Positions 32,929-43,445 of a DNA stretch of 64,000 nt are shown piece by piece. A model generated the notes under the pieces. It saw only the letters and a list, made by a program, of their open reading frames with translations, was not told the DNA's origin and ran no database searches. Source of the DNA: Acanthosepion esculentum (Eukaryota > Mollusca > Cephalopoda > Sepiida > Sepiidae); assembly GCA_964036315.1 (NCBI GenBank), contig OZ038496.1:16770533-16834532 (forward strand), given 5' to 3'. The position numbers were made by a program, and so were the translations under genes. The first letter of the stretch is position 1; every line of letters starts with the position of its first letter.

Positions 32929-33243
32929 TGATTCATCGAGTCTGAAACCTCAGCAGAATGCAGAAAGCACTGGACGGCCGTTTTGTCCTATATTTGGGAC
33001 TCATCAGCAGTGCGCATCCACTACCGAGAATTGAAACAGTTAGGTTGTGAAGCAAACACCATACCAACCATTCCAACGGGCCCCGGTGATGAAGAGGTAG
33101 CAAATCAGACTCAATATAGCACCGCTCACTCACAAATTCCTTGGTGGAACTCTACTGAGATTCACTTTAACCATAGGACGGTGTCTCCCGGAACCACAAC
33201 TACTATCACCAAGCCGGTCACTCCAGAGCATTAGAAGCCGGTT
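32929..33243 (-). mobile_element. Hammerhead-bearing repeat, second copy (inverted)
   Basis: Aligns over about 315 bp with the inverse of 27610-27985: shared GTTTCAATTCTCGGTAGTGG, GGACGGCCGTCC context, TATTGAGTCTGATTTGCT, and the CTCAATGAAT end. Flanked by (TA)n at 33250-33281. Confidence 0.8.
32967..33013 (-). ncRNA. Hammerhead ribozyme, inactivated copy
   Basis: Minus strand: GCACTG, CTGATGA, stem II GTCC/GGAC with all four pairs, then AAAA where GAAA is required, CGG/CCG, TC, CAGTGC. Loss of the conserved G (G12, the proposed general base) should abolish cleavage. Stem II is intact here, unlike at 27861-27876. Confidence 0.82.
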
Positions 33244-33247
33244 CAAG

Positions 33248-33249
<2 letters not shown>

Positions 33250-33283
<34 letters not shown>

Positions 33284-33325
33284 TCAAATGGATGAATATA
33301 AATGTGTGTATGTGTAAGTGTCCAA

Positions 33326-33356
<31 letters not shown>

Positions 33357-33370
33357 CATATATATATATC
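33250..33370. repeat. (TA)n plus border module and (CATA)n
   Basis: TA run, then CTCAAATGGATGAATATAAA module (also at 32743-32762), then CATA tetranucleotides. Confidence 0.9.
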
Positions 33371-33399
33371 CTTTGTTGTAAGAAAGACAGTGCTCAATG

Positions 33400-33825
33400 C
33401 TAAATAACAGAGCTATTAATTATATATTAACAAATATACATAATACCCTACGCTGACACTACAATTCAGAGTTTCATGTTCTATGCAAGCATCATTTGAA
33501 TTTACCCCATTTGATTAACATTTCTGGTTCTCATGCGATACATTGTTGTTTGGCTGGATTATAACAGTGGATGAATATTTAATTGCACTATAGTTTAATC
33601 TTAAATTTGAATTTAGCCTCAGGTTTACATTTAAGATTGAAAATAATAATTAGAAATTCTAATTTTCTAATATTTGTTAAAAACACATGCTGTTATTAAA
33701 ATAAGTTTAAGGATAAAGTGGGTTAACTCTGTTTTTTGCTTAAAAAATAGTGATAAATTAATAAAAATAAAAAGATTTGTAGTGATAAAATGATAATAAC
33801 AGTAAAATAAATAATACTATAGTAA
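33400..33825. other. Unassigned AT-rich sequence
   Basis: Nothing recognised apart from a border module 1 copy at its left edge. Confidence 0.5.
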
Positions 33826-35040
33826 TCACCTACTTTACATGGATGATCTCAGACTATTTGCCAAAGACGACAATGAGTTGAAAAGTCTCCTCAATACTGT
33901 AAAATGTTTTAGTAACGACATAGGTATGGATTTCAGATAAGATAAATGCACAAAAGTAACATTCAAGAAAGGGAGAATCACAGAAACACACTCAATAGAT
34001 TTAGATTTTGTCACAAAGATTAGGGAACTGGAACAAGATGAAGCCTAGAAGTACTTAGGAATTAGCAAAGGGGATGGAATACCGCATACCCAAATTAAGA
34101 AGAAGGTAAGAAATGAATACTACATTCATGTCTATCTGGTACTGAATACCAAGCTGAATTCAAAAAACAGAATATCAGCCATAAACACCTTGGCTCTCCC
34201 TGTGATTCAATACAGTTTCAACATCCTTAATTGGGCTATAGTTGACATTAAATGAATGGACATCAAAACAAGAAAGCTTCTCACCTGCCACCATATCCAT
34301 CATTTCAATGCTGATGTTGATCATCTATATGTGCCCAGATCCAAAGGAGGCAGAGGATTAGTTCAACTAGAACTGTCTTACAAGACTACAACAGATACCT
34401 GAAAACTATAGAAAACTGGATGATATGTGTGAAAGAAGTAAATGACTTTATTCAGTAATAAAAGAAGCTAACAAGTTCAAAATGGAGTTTCAAATGGGTG
34501 AAGAAATACAAGTAAAGCAATTACTGAAGCTGCAAAATACTTTAAAAAAAAGCAAATGCAACCAGATAGAGAAATGATGGCAACATAAACCACTTTACAG
34601 TGAATACTCTGCCTGTACCAAACAAGCTGATGTAGACAAATCACGTATCCATCAGTGGCTATGTAGTGCAGGATTGAAAGCTGAAACTGAAGGTTTTTAT
34701 TCTTGCTCTACAGAGCCAATGCTAGTTAACCAGAAATTAACAAGCAAACATACTGAAAAATTGTGTTAGCCCAAAATGCAGATTCTGTGATAAATATCCA
34801 AAAACCATTGACCATCTTGTATCAGGTTGTGCGGTATTGGCACCCCCTGAATATAAAACACAGCATGACAGAGTGGGCCAATATCTGCACAGGAAAATCT
34901 GCAACTTCTACAGAAAGGAATTTGAAAGAAATCGGTATGAACACCACTTAGACCCAGTTACAGAGATAGAAACTGTAACAATTTTATGGAACTTTATAAT
35001 ACACACAGACAGAACAATCAAAGCTAATGACTGCAAACTG
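33826..35040 (+). mobile_element. REL-endonuclease-type LINE (R2/NeSL-like), RT to near C-terminus
   Basis: Plus strand begins at the RT catalytic box 'YMDDLRLFAKDDNEL', continues 'FSNDIGMDF', 'KYLGISKGDG', 'KNRISAINTLALPVIQYSFN', 'RKLLTCHHIHHFNADVDHLY', 'RSKGGRGLVQLELSYKTT', then (34560-35030) 'WLCSAGLKAETEGF', a CCHC finger in 'CRFCDKYPKTIDHLVSGC', 'EYKTQHDRVGQYLHRKICNF' and 'TILWNFIIHTDRTIKAN'. The endonuclease 'PDI' and catalytic Asp that should follow are cut off by the Penelope fragment at 35040. Several stops and frameshifts. Confidence 0.8.
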
Positions 35041-35825
35041 CAATGTCATTTGGTGATGGTAGAAGCAAGATTTCCAATGCTTTTCAGTAAAGCCTACATA
35101 AAACTTGACCTTGTCTTCATATTTGATGTTAGCTTTATAAACTAATGCCTTGTTCATACATCTGCTTAATGGACAGGGCTTATTTTTTTGGCAGTTGTGA
35201 TATATTTTTGTTGTGTTGTGATATATATTGGTAAATATTTTTAGCACAACTGTAGCTAACTTTGACATTTTTTTTTATTGAAAATCTTTCTGGTGTTAGG
35301 GAATGTTTGAAGTGTTTATGAATTAAATTCATAAAAATTCTACTGATATTGGTTTTGATATTGTTGCTGAAGAGTGGGTTAAAACCATATGATATTGTGT
35401 TTGCAGTGTTTAGGCTTGTTGACATCAATATTGCTATTGTCCATGAACTCAAGGTTAATATGATAGTTACTTTGTTCTATGGCTTCTGAATATTAGCCTT
35501 TATGCTTGTCAAAAATATCCTTATTATTAGAGTTGGTAGACAACCTAAATTGGACTGATTTATGTAAATTGTTTAGTATTCTAAGATGGTGGTTAGATTG
35601 TTTGCTGATATATCTATGGTTGTATAAATCTTTAGTATATGATTTATAAAGTCCATTACATAGGTTCAAGGTTACATCCAGGAAGTTGATCACTTTAGTG
35701 TTGGTAATACTCAGAATGTATTCTTTAAAGAATTTGATTAGGTCTTTTCTTAGTTGATCTGTTTTTTGTGCACTTGTTTTACACAGGAATATTATCCCGT
35801 CATCTCTATAGAGACTGGTGTTATA
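35040..35825 (-). mobile_element. Penelope-like element, RT catalytic motif to GIY-YIG
   Basis: Minus strand starts at 'NTSLYRDDGIIFLCKTS' (35820-35770), the YRDDG catalytic box typical of Penelope RT, then 'DQLRKDLIKFFKEYILSI', 'KVINFLDVTLNL', 'YRSYTKDL'-type sequence, 'NHHLRILNNLHKSVQFRLS', linker 'VSYSCAKNIYQYISQHNK', and the endonuclease 'CPLSRCMNKALVYKANIK' with 'FYVGFTEKHWKS' (VY...YVG). Frameshifts break it into three. 5'-truncated exactly where a hammerhead-like motif begins. Confidence 0.85.
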
Positions 35826-35874
35826 AATTCAAAGTAATACCTGATGATGGCAATGAGCATGAAACTTTGAATTT
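35825..35874 (+). ncRNA. Hammerhead-like motif next to Penelope
   Basis: CTGATGA at 35841-35847 and GAAAC at 35861-35865 enclose a weak stem II (TGGC/GCA). The 11-nt arms AAATTCAAAGT (35825-35835) and ACTTTGAATTT (35864-35874) are perfectly complementary, so the motif closes with a long stem III and a TA cleavage context. Stem I would be only 'ATAC', so activity is doubtful. On the opposite strand to the adjacent Penelope. Confidence 0.5.
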
Positions 35875-35894
35875 GTACTGTTGGTGTAGGTTAT

Positions 35895-35896
<2 letters not shown>

Positions 35897-35929
<33 letters not shown>

Positions 35930-36215
35930 TACAATTCAGAACTTTGAAGCCACCCCCAGAATTAGCATGTGATGAACTTGACAAAAAAGTGAAAAAAAAT
36001 GAAAAGAACCTCTTAGAGCCATTAAAAAAGAATGGAATCAATTATCAAACTTATCCTTTGACAGACTTTTGCAACAAATGCCAGAAATTTGTGCTAAAGG
36101 AGGATATTTTGACGGGAGCAAAATTTAATCATAAAATGTTTTTTTCCTTTTGTCATAATAAAATATCTAATAAAAAATCATGCCTCACATTTTTTTTTAA
36201 CTATGCTTAATAATT
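35897..36215 (+). other. (TA)n followed by an ~85-codon open frame of unknown origin
   Basis: After the TA run (35897-35928) a frame reads 'LKPPPELACDELDKKVKKNE' and 'TDFCNKCQKFVLKEDILTGA', ending at 36210. Charged, with a Cys-X2-Cys pair, more protein-like than the other short frames here. I do not recognise it. It may be an N-terminal retroelement piece or an exon relic; no splice sites stand out. Confidence 0.35.
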
Positions 36216-36352
36216 TTCTCTTATTCAAAGTACAAAACAACTAGATTTTGTGCCGATTTTAAAAATTACCAGCGTTTGCCTCAAACTTTTGAAATCTATT
36301 GTATATGTTTTAAATTTGAATGAGAACCTGATAGAATGATAAATACATGAGA

Positions 36353-36930
36353 GTTTTTATTTTGACATGGTTTGTTGATTAAGCAGTATCATGAGACATA
36401 AAATGTTTTTTACAACACACATTTTTATTTTGACATAGTTTGTTGATTAAGCAGCATCATGAAACATAAAATGTTTTTTACAACACACTTTTTTATTTTG
36501 ACATGGTTTGTTGATTAAGCAGCATCATGAGACATAAAATGTTTTTTACAACAAACTTTTTTATTTTGACATGGTTTGTTGATTAAGCAGCATCATGAGA
36601 CATACAATGTTTTTTACAACAAACTTTTTTATTTTGACATGGTTTGTTGATTAAGCAGCATCATGAGACATAAAATGTTTTTTACAACAAACTTTTTTAT
36701 TTTGACATGGTTTGTTGATTAAGCAGCATCATGAGACATAAAATGTTTTTTTACAACAAACTTTTTTATTTTGACATGGTTTGTTGATTAAGCAGCATCA
36801 TGAGACATAAAATGTTTTTTACAACAAACCTTTTTTTATTTTGACATGGTTTGTTGATTAAGCAGCATCATGAGAAAAGTTGTAGACATAAAATGTTTTT
36901 TACAACACACTTTTAATAGCAAAACATGTC
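36353..36930. repeat. 68-bp satellite, 8 copies, derived from a MITE arm
   Basis: Direct units with period 68, 68, 68, 68, 68, 68, 69 and 70 bp, each with TTTATTTTGACATGGTTTGT and AGCAGCATCATGA and ending TTTTTTACAACAAAC. The last unit runs into AAAACATGTCAAAATAAATG, the inverse of the unit start, as if the array replaced the middle of an inverted-terminal element. The unit matches the inner arm of the MITE at 21668-21815. Confidence 0.92.
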
Positions 36931-36984
36931 AAAATAAATGTTTTCCCTATTCTTATATAATTTTAACAGACATATATATATATA

Positions 36985-37214
36985 TAATCGACCTTGCTAA
37001 CCAGATGCTCCTCTGTAGCTAAACTGGCATAGCATGTCAGGCTATATGACAGTTCCGTGTAGGATACAGGTTCAATTCCTGTCAGAGGACACATATTTTC
37101 TATGAAAATTTCTTGGACATTAAGGCTGGTAAATGTTAAAACTGTTTATTTTAAACAGGGCATTTACTTAAATATTTATGTCTATATAAATAACATATAA
37201 CAATAAAATATATT

Positions 37215-37215
<1 letters not shown>
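36985..37215 (+). mobile_element. tRNA-derived SINE (family S-B) with near-intact tRNA-like head
   Basis: 37009-37089 folds as a class II tRNA: acceptor TCCTCTG/CAGAGGA (7 bp), D stem GCTA/TAGC, anticodon stem TGTCA/TGACA with loop GGCTATA, a long variable arm TCC/GGA, and T stem ACAGG/CCTGT with loop TTCAATT. A box TAGCTAAACTGG at 37016-37027, B box GGTTCAATTCC at 37069-37079. A ~120-bp unrelated tail follows, ending in AT-rich DNA, and a second copy with the same tail lies at 44684-44900. The repeated tail and the G at position 33 argue against a functional tRNA gene. Confidence 0.82.

Positions 37216-37217
<2 letters not shown>

Positions 37218-37277
<60 letters not shown>
37218..37277. 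repeat. (TA)n microsatellite
   Basis: TA run at the 3' end of the SINE. Confidence 0.96.
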
Positions 37278-37282
<5 letters not shown>

Positions 37283-37409
37283 AACCCATGCAAGGTAGTA
37301 AAGTCACTAAGACTCACAGGGTTGCTGGGTGTGGAAGAATTAGAAACATTACTAATGAGCAGGAACAAAAATAGTAATCAGGAGGACAGTAGATAGTAAT
37401 AGACATTTC

Positions 37410-37530
37410 ATTTAAATTTTTGAAGATTAATGTTGGCTGGAAAGCATGGAGCCAGAAGAGAGTTCCACAAGTGAGAAGTGCAAGAAAAGAAAGAATTTAT
37501 GATTACATCTAGCCAGCTCAGTTGTATGCA
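37410..37530 (-). mobile_element. CR1/L2/Jockey-type LINE scrap
   Basis: Minus strand reads 'SHLWNSLLAPCFPANINLQK', the WNSLP motif region of this LINE family. Confidence 0.7.
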
Positions 37531-37594
37531 CTCTCTCTTTCTCTTTATACTTATCGATATATAATTTATAAATGTAAAAGACAATAAGAAAACT

Positions 37595-37650
37595 GTAATG
37601 GTAGCCGACGCGTTTCATTCAATGTGGACTTTTTCAAGGCAAAGACGAAA
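37595..37650 (-). repeat. Possible Penelope terminal-repeat remnant
   Basis: Minus strand reads CCTTGAAAAAGTCC...GAATGAAACGCGTC. The GAAACGCGT box resembles Penelope-associated hammerhead termini, but the CTGANGA box is not intact. Confidence 0.35.
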
Positions 37651-38089
37651 TTAATTTATTAAACAAAGTAACTAATAATAACAAAAACAAAATGTCCTTA
37701 GCAACCGGAAGAATTTAGAGAACACTATTTTCATACAGTTAACTGAAAATTACGTCAACTACTGTGACGTGTGGAGACATTGTTTCTATTGTTGTGTCGA
37801 CGGATACAATCGTTTTCTTTTAATTTCTTGATACTGTTGTGTATGTTTGTTTGGAAGAGTAGTAATACTGTTAAGAAAGGTGAAATAGGGAAAAAGCCTG
37901 GGTGTAGATTAATATTTGGATAATATTCAATGGCAGCACTCTTGAGGATTTTCCTTCTGAGTGAGTTATTTTCTTTTTTATGAATGTAGCATATTTAAAA
38001 TCAAAATTGTGGTTGAATTTATTTCTGTGTATGACTAGTGCATTAGCTAAGTTGTTTTTTGTGAGGTCTCTTTAGTGCTTATAAATATA
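37651..38089. other. Unassigned sequence
   Basis: No feature supported. Confidence 0.45.
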
Positions 38090-39060
38090 TAATTCTGTGC
38101 AAATTGGTTCTCTGTGTCATGCTAGTCAATTTTCCACACCAGAATCTCAATTACACCTTCGTAAGGCTACCATTTGTCACTAAATTGAACTTTTCTGTCA
38201 CTTTCCTATCTCTGTAATGTATTTCCCTGTATCTTTTCTGTAAATATAGGGTGACCCCAAAATACAGGAATTTTTGAAGTGCGTATTGTCAGACATGAGC
38301 AGTGGCAACACTGCGAGACAGTGACCTTGAGCAAGTAAACATTTCGCCATTTTAGTAACGAGAATGAAATTCACAGTATCCCAGGTGAGATGTTGCGGCA
38401 GTCAATGAGGAATCTCAACAGCATATTTCATGAATGCATTCGTACAGGAGGACGCCATCTACAGGATGTAATTTAAAAACAATGGAAATTCCATCATTGT
38501 TTTAAGGTTTCAATTACTATGAATTAAATATTTTTTCTCCCATCACTCTTGGTTTTATTGGATTGTGAAAAAGTCCCCGTTTTTTGGGGTCACCCTGTAT
38601 TTTCATGCTAATTATTCTAATGAGCTTTTCTTTTCAGTACCTTTTTTCTCACTAAAATCTAACTTACACATTTATAAATCAACCATTCATCATTAGTAAC
38701 TTCCCTGTAGCTTTTCTATAAATATTTTGTTAGTAATCATTGTTTTGAGCTTCTAGTGAGCTTTCCTCCTTAGTACTTTGATTTTATAAATTGAAGTACA
38801 GTATTAGATTAGCAATTGCTAACAGTTTCTTCTCTTGCACTTCTGGAACTCTCCTTTGGCCTTTTGCTTTTCAGTCATCTTTTATGTTCAAAGATTTAAA
38901 TGCAGTGTCAATCATTATCTTCTGTTCTTTTATTGTTCTCTCCCCTTAATAGCGTTTCTTTTCTCATATTCTTTCAGATGTAGTAACCTCTTGCATCTTA
39001 GTGACTTTATTGTCTTGCTTTGGGCGAAATGATTTTTTAAAAATATCTTGATAATCTTTA
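38090..39060 (+). mobile_element. CR1/L2/Jockey-type LINE fragments, rearranged and split by a mariner
   Basis: 'GSLCHASQFSTPESQLHLRK'-like sequence at 38100-38175 and 'LFCKYFHANYSNELF' spanning the mariner insertion at 38247-38597. A second partial copy from 38650 has 'FSLKSNLHIYKSTIHH', a WNS-like stretch at 38845 and the 3' UTR ending TTGTCTTGCTTTGGGCGAAA at about 39026. Heavily frameshifted. Confidence 0.7.
38247..38597 (+). mobile_element. Internally deleted mariner, 351 bp, nested in a LINE
   Basis: Inverted ends AGGGTGACCCCAAAA, flanked by TA on both sides (38245-38246 and 38598-38599). Removing it restores the LINE reading 'FCKYFHANYSNEL'. The interior keeps the transposase C-terminus 'IPGEMLRQSMRNLNSIFHEC', 'TGGRHLQDVI' and stop at about 38478. 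Only the 5' UTR and the last ~40 codons remain. Confidence 0.85.
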
Positions 39061-39888
39061 CTCCCAGGCAGAACGATAAAATATTGCATTATATTTTCAA
39101 CAATATAAAGAAATAATTTTCTTTTTCTCATATTCTTTCACACTCAAATATTAATGTAGGTACCACAAGAGATTCGTGATATCTAAGGTTTAAAATGAAT
39201 TTAAAAAAGTGAAAAACCATTCTTGAAGGTTTTATTTTATTTTTAATTTTAAGCTAATAGATTAAATTTAATACAGACATCCCTTGTTTAATGTGCATTT
39301 GATTAATGCATTTTTAATTAATATGCTAAAATTTTTAAATACCAAAATTTGCTTAGTACATACATAATACTTGATTACTGCAGTAGAACATTCTTCAGTT
39401 TAACGATAGTAATTGAAAATTGATTTTTTATAGTTACCAATGTACACATTAGCTGCACTAATTCAGGGATTCTTGTATTGCCAATCAGCAAAATACTTTG
39501 CTTAAAACTAATTTAAATTGACTGGAAGAATTTTTTTCTAAAAATACTGTCTTCAGCATCATTTTTAGCCATTGTTCATCACAATGTAATTCTCTTTATT
39601 CAAACATTTTTTCAAAAATAAAATATATTTTTCTGACACTAAATTTGGGTGGGATTATTAGCTGATCAGTTAATCTGATCTTAATCAAATATTATTTTCA
39701 GTATAAAATATTGCAGAAATTCATTTTTAACACAGTAACAGGTGTTTATTTAAGTTGTCATCTTGACAGCTTGATGACAGATGGATTTTTTTACCTTATG
39801 TTTTTCTATGGTTGATATATCCATAAAAAATAACTGAAGAATATGTGAGCACCTTTTTTTTATAATTTTTATGTATTCAGTATCTAGA

Positions 39889-39930
<42 letters not shown>

Positions 39931-40630
39931 AATCTATTTAGAATTTAAAAAAATGAAAATATATTCATTATTCATCAAAATTTTTTTTCTCTTAAGACAA
40001 TAGTGTCCTTAATGTAAAAGCTTTTTTAATTAAATAATATCTTAGTTGTATTGCATTTTTTTATTTTATGATTCAGAGCAGATTTTTGGTAAATGGAAAT
40101 CCTCTTTGACCAAGAATATAGGGGATTTAAATTCTACAACTCATTCTGCTAATATAATTTAACTAATATAAGCATTAAGAGTTATGCTAGTGAATTTCTC
40201 AAAATTTCATAAAATTAAATAAGTTGTAACAGATGTAAAAAATATTTTCATCAAAAGTTTCTAAAATGAACATTTCTAAAATAATTTAATTCATTTGTGA
40301 ATAAGTCCTGAAAGTGTCATTGAAATCTGACAATCATTTGGTTTTTGCAAGAATTTCCAAATCATTGTCTTTTCAACACAAAATAGATGCTAAAATTTGT
40401 TTTACTAATTTATAATCCACCTTCTGATGCAAGAAAGACAAGATTTTTAACTAAAATTTCAAACATTCTAAAAAGGATTAAACAATATAATTAAATAATG
40501 AAAAATTCTTTGGTCTTTCCTCTTAATAATAACATAAAAATATTTGGTGCTAAAATTTTTTTATCAAGTTTGGGGCATTTTTTCATCATGGTATGCTATT
40601 TTTTCAGCTATTTTATGAAGGTACCTACAA
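39061..40630. other. Unassigned AT-rich sequence
   Basis: A LINE 3'-tail repeat (CAGGCAGAACGATAAAAT, about 39060-39150) also occurs at 40640-40770 and 41140-41250. (TA)n at 39889-39928. The rest shows no recognisable element. Confidence 0.5.
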
Positions 40631-41260
40631 TGCCTTGCTTTGTGTGAAATGATTTAGAGAAACAATTCTTAATTGTCTTTACTACCAGACAGGGCCATAA
40701 AATTTTAAATTTTATTTTCATGAAAAGAGAAAAACATATTTTTCTCATATTCTTTCATACTCCTTGCATCCTAGTGACTTAAATGCTTTGCTTTGGGTTG
40801 GTCTGTTCATTTAATGGCATATCAATATCTTATGGGTCATTTAATGCTGAAATTTAATTTTCTTGAGAACTTGGGAAATTTTTTTTTAAAACATGTTACT
40901 GGTAATTTTTTTAGCAAAAATCTATTGTTGGTATTTTTTTTAGTTTTTCTCAGTGTTTTAACCCTATTTTTTTTGGGGGGGGTTCACTATTTGCTCATAG
41001 CTGGGATCCTAACAGGTGCTACCACCCTGGGTCAGGGTGAACCTGGGAACAAAGGCAATTAAGAAGTGGCTCCACACTCCTCAAAACTTACCAATCAGAG
41101 GCCTTGCTGCCAGATGTAGTTTATTGTTATACCCAGGACGATTGTCTTGGGTGAAATGTTTAAAATAAAATTCTTGATAGTCTTTTCTACCAGGCAGGGC
41201 CATAAAATTTTAAATTATATTTTCAAGAATATAAAAAAAATAATTTTCTTTGAAAAAATA
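40631..41260 (+). repeat. Two LINE 3'-tail repeats
   Basis: Both contain TCTTTTCTACCAGGCAGGGC or a near version, CATAAAATTTTAAATT and TATTTTCA. The first adds CTTGCATCCTAGTGACTTAA and GGCATATCAATATCTTATGG; the latter motif recurs at 52568-52590. Confidence 0.65.
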
Positions 41261-42160
41261 AATTAACTTTCTCTTGAGTACAAGACTGAAAATCAGAAAG
41301 CTTTTGAAATGATTGATTTGTAGAAGCAGACAACTCACTGGATTCTAGAAAGACACAAAAATCTAAAATCATTGTAACCTTAGGTTGACTAATGAATCCC
41401 AGAGCGACACTTTGGTGAAAATTCGGCTTGCTTCTATTCTACAGATAAATGCAAGGAGTGGTGGCGTCAGATTAAAGAGTCCTTTTAAAGCGTATTTTCG
41501 CTGAAAAGATCTTACATCTCATGTTGCCATTAGTTGGAATCATAAAAAAATTTACTTGATACTTTGATGCATTTAAATTTCATTCCTCTTTTATGGTTTT
41601 GTCGAGTGAAGTTTATCTTTATTGAAACCGGCTTTGTAGCTCTCTACAAGAGAAGGAATGAAAATGACTTTCTTTGACACATTGAGAAAGGATTATGTGT
41701 CAATGAAATGAATTGTCAATTAGTATTTCTTTGTCAACTTTGGTCACTGAACATCTGAATCAAATAATTATTTTAATTCAGTATCAAATGATTGACTGAA
41801 TCATCAAATTGTTTCCTTTTGTGTTGCCATCATTTTCTTTTTCGGTTTGAAAACAGATTGCTGAACTTTTATGCCTCGTCAACAAACTTTTCCTTCTTTT
41901 TCGTCGAGCGTTTGAGGATTTCTTTCCTTCATTCATTTTCTTCTCTGTTCATTCAATTTCTTTCTTCTGTTTTTCTTTGCAGTTTTCTTGTTTCATCTCT
42001 TCTTTTTTTTATTTACTATCTTTGATCTTTCATTTGTAATCTTCATACTTTTGGTTCATTCACTTCTTTTTCTGTTTCATTTAAATTCTCTTTCAACCAT
42101 TTTATTTTCATTAATTCTCTTTCATCATTTTTCATCACATCTTTTTTTTTCTTGATCATT
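41261..42160. other. Unassigned sequence, T-rich after 41780
   Basis: Nothing identified; 41880-42160 is pyrimidine-rich low complexity. Confidence 0.5.
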
Positions 42161-42169
42161 TTGAGTCAA

Positions 42170-42910
42170 TTCCATCAGCATGGCTGATGCTAACCTCCAC
42201 TAAAGTGACTAATTGCACCTTCTTGGGATAACGTTCTCAGCTGACATGAAGTGGAAAGACTGTATTGAATCCATTGCTAGATCAGATGCTAAGAAGGTCG
42301 GTTCACTGTATCATGTGACACAGTTTTTCTTCCCAGAATCTACCTTACATATCTATAAGTCTACCATTCATCCCCGCTTAGAATATTGCTGCCACATATA
42401 ATCAAATGCCCCTGCTATTTATCTTGAGTGCATTGATAAAATCCAAAGAAGAATCAGATATATTATTGGTCTTGATCTAGCACCTTATCTTCAGTCACTT
42501 ACCCACCACTTGCCTCTCTCTGCCTTTTCTGTAAATACATTCACGGTAATTGTTTGAATGAGCTCTTCACTATGGTATCTAGACTTTATGAATTTAAGCA
42601 CAGTACTAGATTGGTGTTGTGATCTTATCAATTTACAGTTGATCTGGTTAGATGTCACTGTAAGTTCTATGCTAATAGTTTCTTTCATTGCATTTCTCAC
42701 TTGGGGAACTCAGTTCTGGCTCCATGCTTTCCAGCCAATTTTAATCTGCAAAAATTTAAATGCAATGTCAATCGCTATCTAATGTCCTCCTGATTACTCT
42801 TTCCTCTTCCTGCTCATTATTAATGTTTCTGTTCCTAATTCTTTCACACCCTCTAACCTATTGCGTTTTAGTGGCTTTAGTGATACGAATTAAAAAAAAA
42901 AGAAGAAAAA
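42170..42910 (+). mobile_element. CR1/L2/Jockey-type LINE fragment (second subfamily)
   Basis: Begins 'SMADANLH', then 'LHLLGITFSADMKWKDCIES', 'DAKKVGSLYHVTQFFFPEST', 'IHPRLEYCCHI', 'IDKIQRRI', and runs to an A-rich tail at 42890-42908. The MADANL start is shared with the copy at 48231, which marks a subfamily distinct from 11592-12658. Stops and frameshifts throughout. Confidence 0.8.
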
Positions 42911-42959
42911 TGTCTATTATGATATAAGCTGGCCTGCAAGCTTTCTACATTTGAGAGTG

Positions 42960-43311
42960 TGAGTATTTGTAATATAATAAAAACACTAGGTAGAAACTTA
43001 TGAAGCTTCATTAGACTAAGTCAGCATTGGTGCCGAAAACCATTATATTTATTGTAATAGATAGTTACAATTGACAGAGGAGATTAGGGGGTGCTTATTT
43101 TATTAGCACAATATCAAAAACAAAATTAGAGAGGATGAGATAAAATACAAAAGCTGGAAGTGACACGTTTCAACAACAACTGATGGTTTTGGCTTCTTCA
43201 GGTCAAAATGAAAGATGAAACTGTATGTAAGAAAAATACATTTGTTTTTTTTTAGAATAAGAGGGGCATATTTTCATTCGGCTGATTTAAAATCCAACAT
43301 ACACCAATGGC

Positions 43312-43312
<1 letters not shown>
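42960..43312 (-). repeat. Dispersed repeat with hammerhead-like core
   Basis: 43125-43245 matches the inverse of 45035-45125. Minus strand carries CTGAAGA (43201-43195) and GAAAC (43171-43167), followed by GTGTC, which would give an ACG/TGT stem III and a GTC site. Stem I is not convincing. The right edge GGCTGATTTAAAATCCA...AATGGCTCTAATATA recurs at 44262-44299. Confidence 0.5.
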
Positions 43313-43314
<2 letters not shown>

Positions 43315-43375
<61 letters not shown>

Positions 43376-43385
43376 ATATATGTAT
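43315..43385. repeat. (TA)n microsatellite
   Basis: TA run with TATG near the end. Confidence 0.96.
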
Positions 43386-43445
43386 TATTTATTTTAGGAT
43401 ATTAATACAAAAATATGTTAAAAATCATTACACAATTACGATCGT

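Noticed and set aside
37009..37089. Functional class II tRNA gene
   Set aside because: The cloverleaf is good, but position 33 is G rather than T, and the same SINE tail follows here and at 44684, so it is a SINE head.
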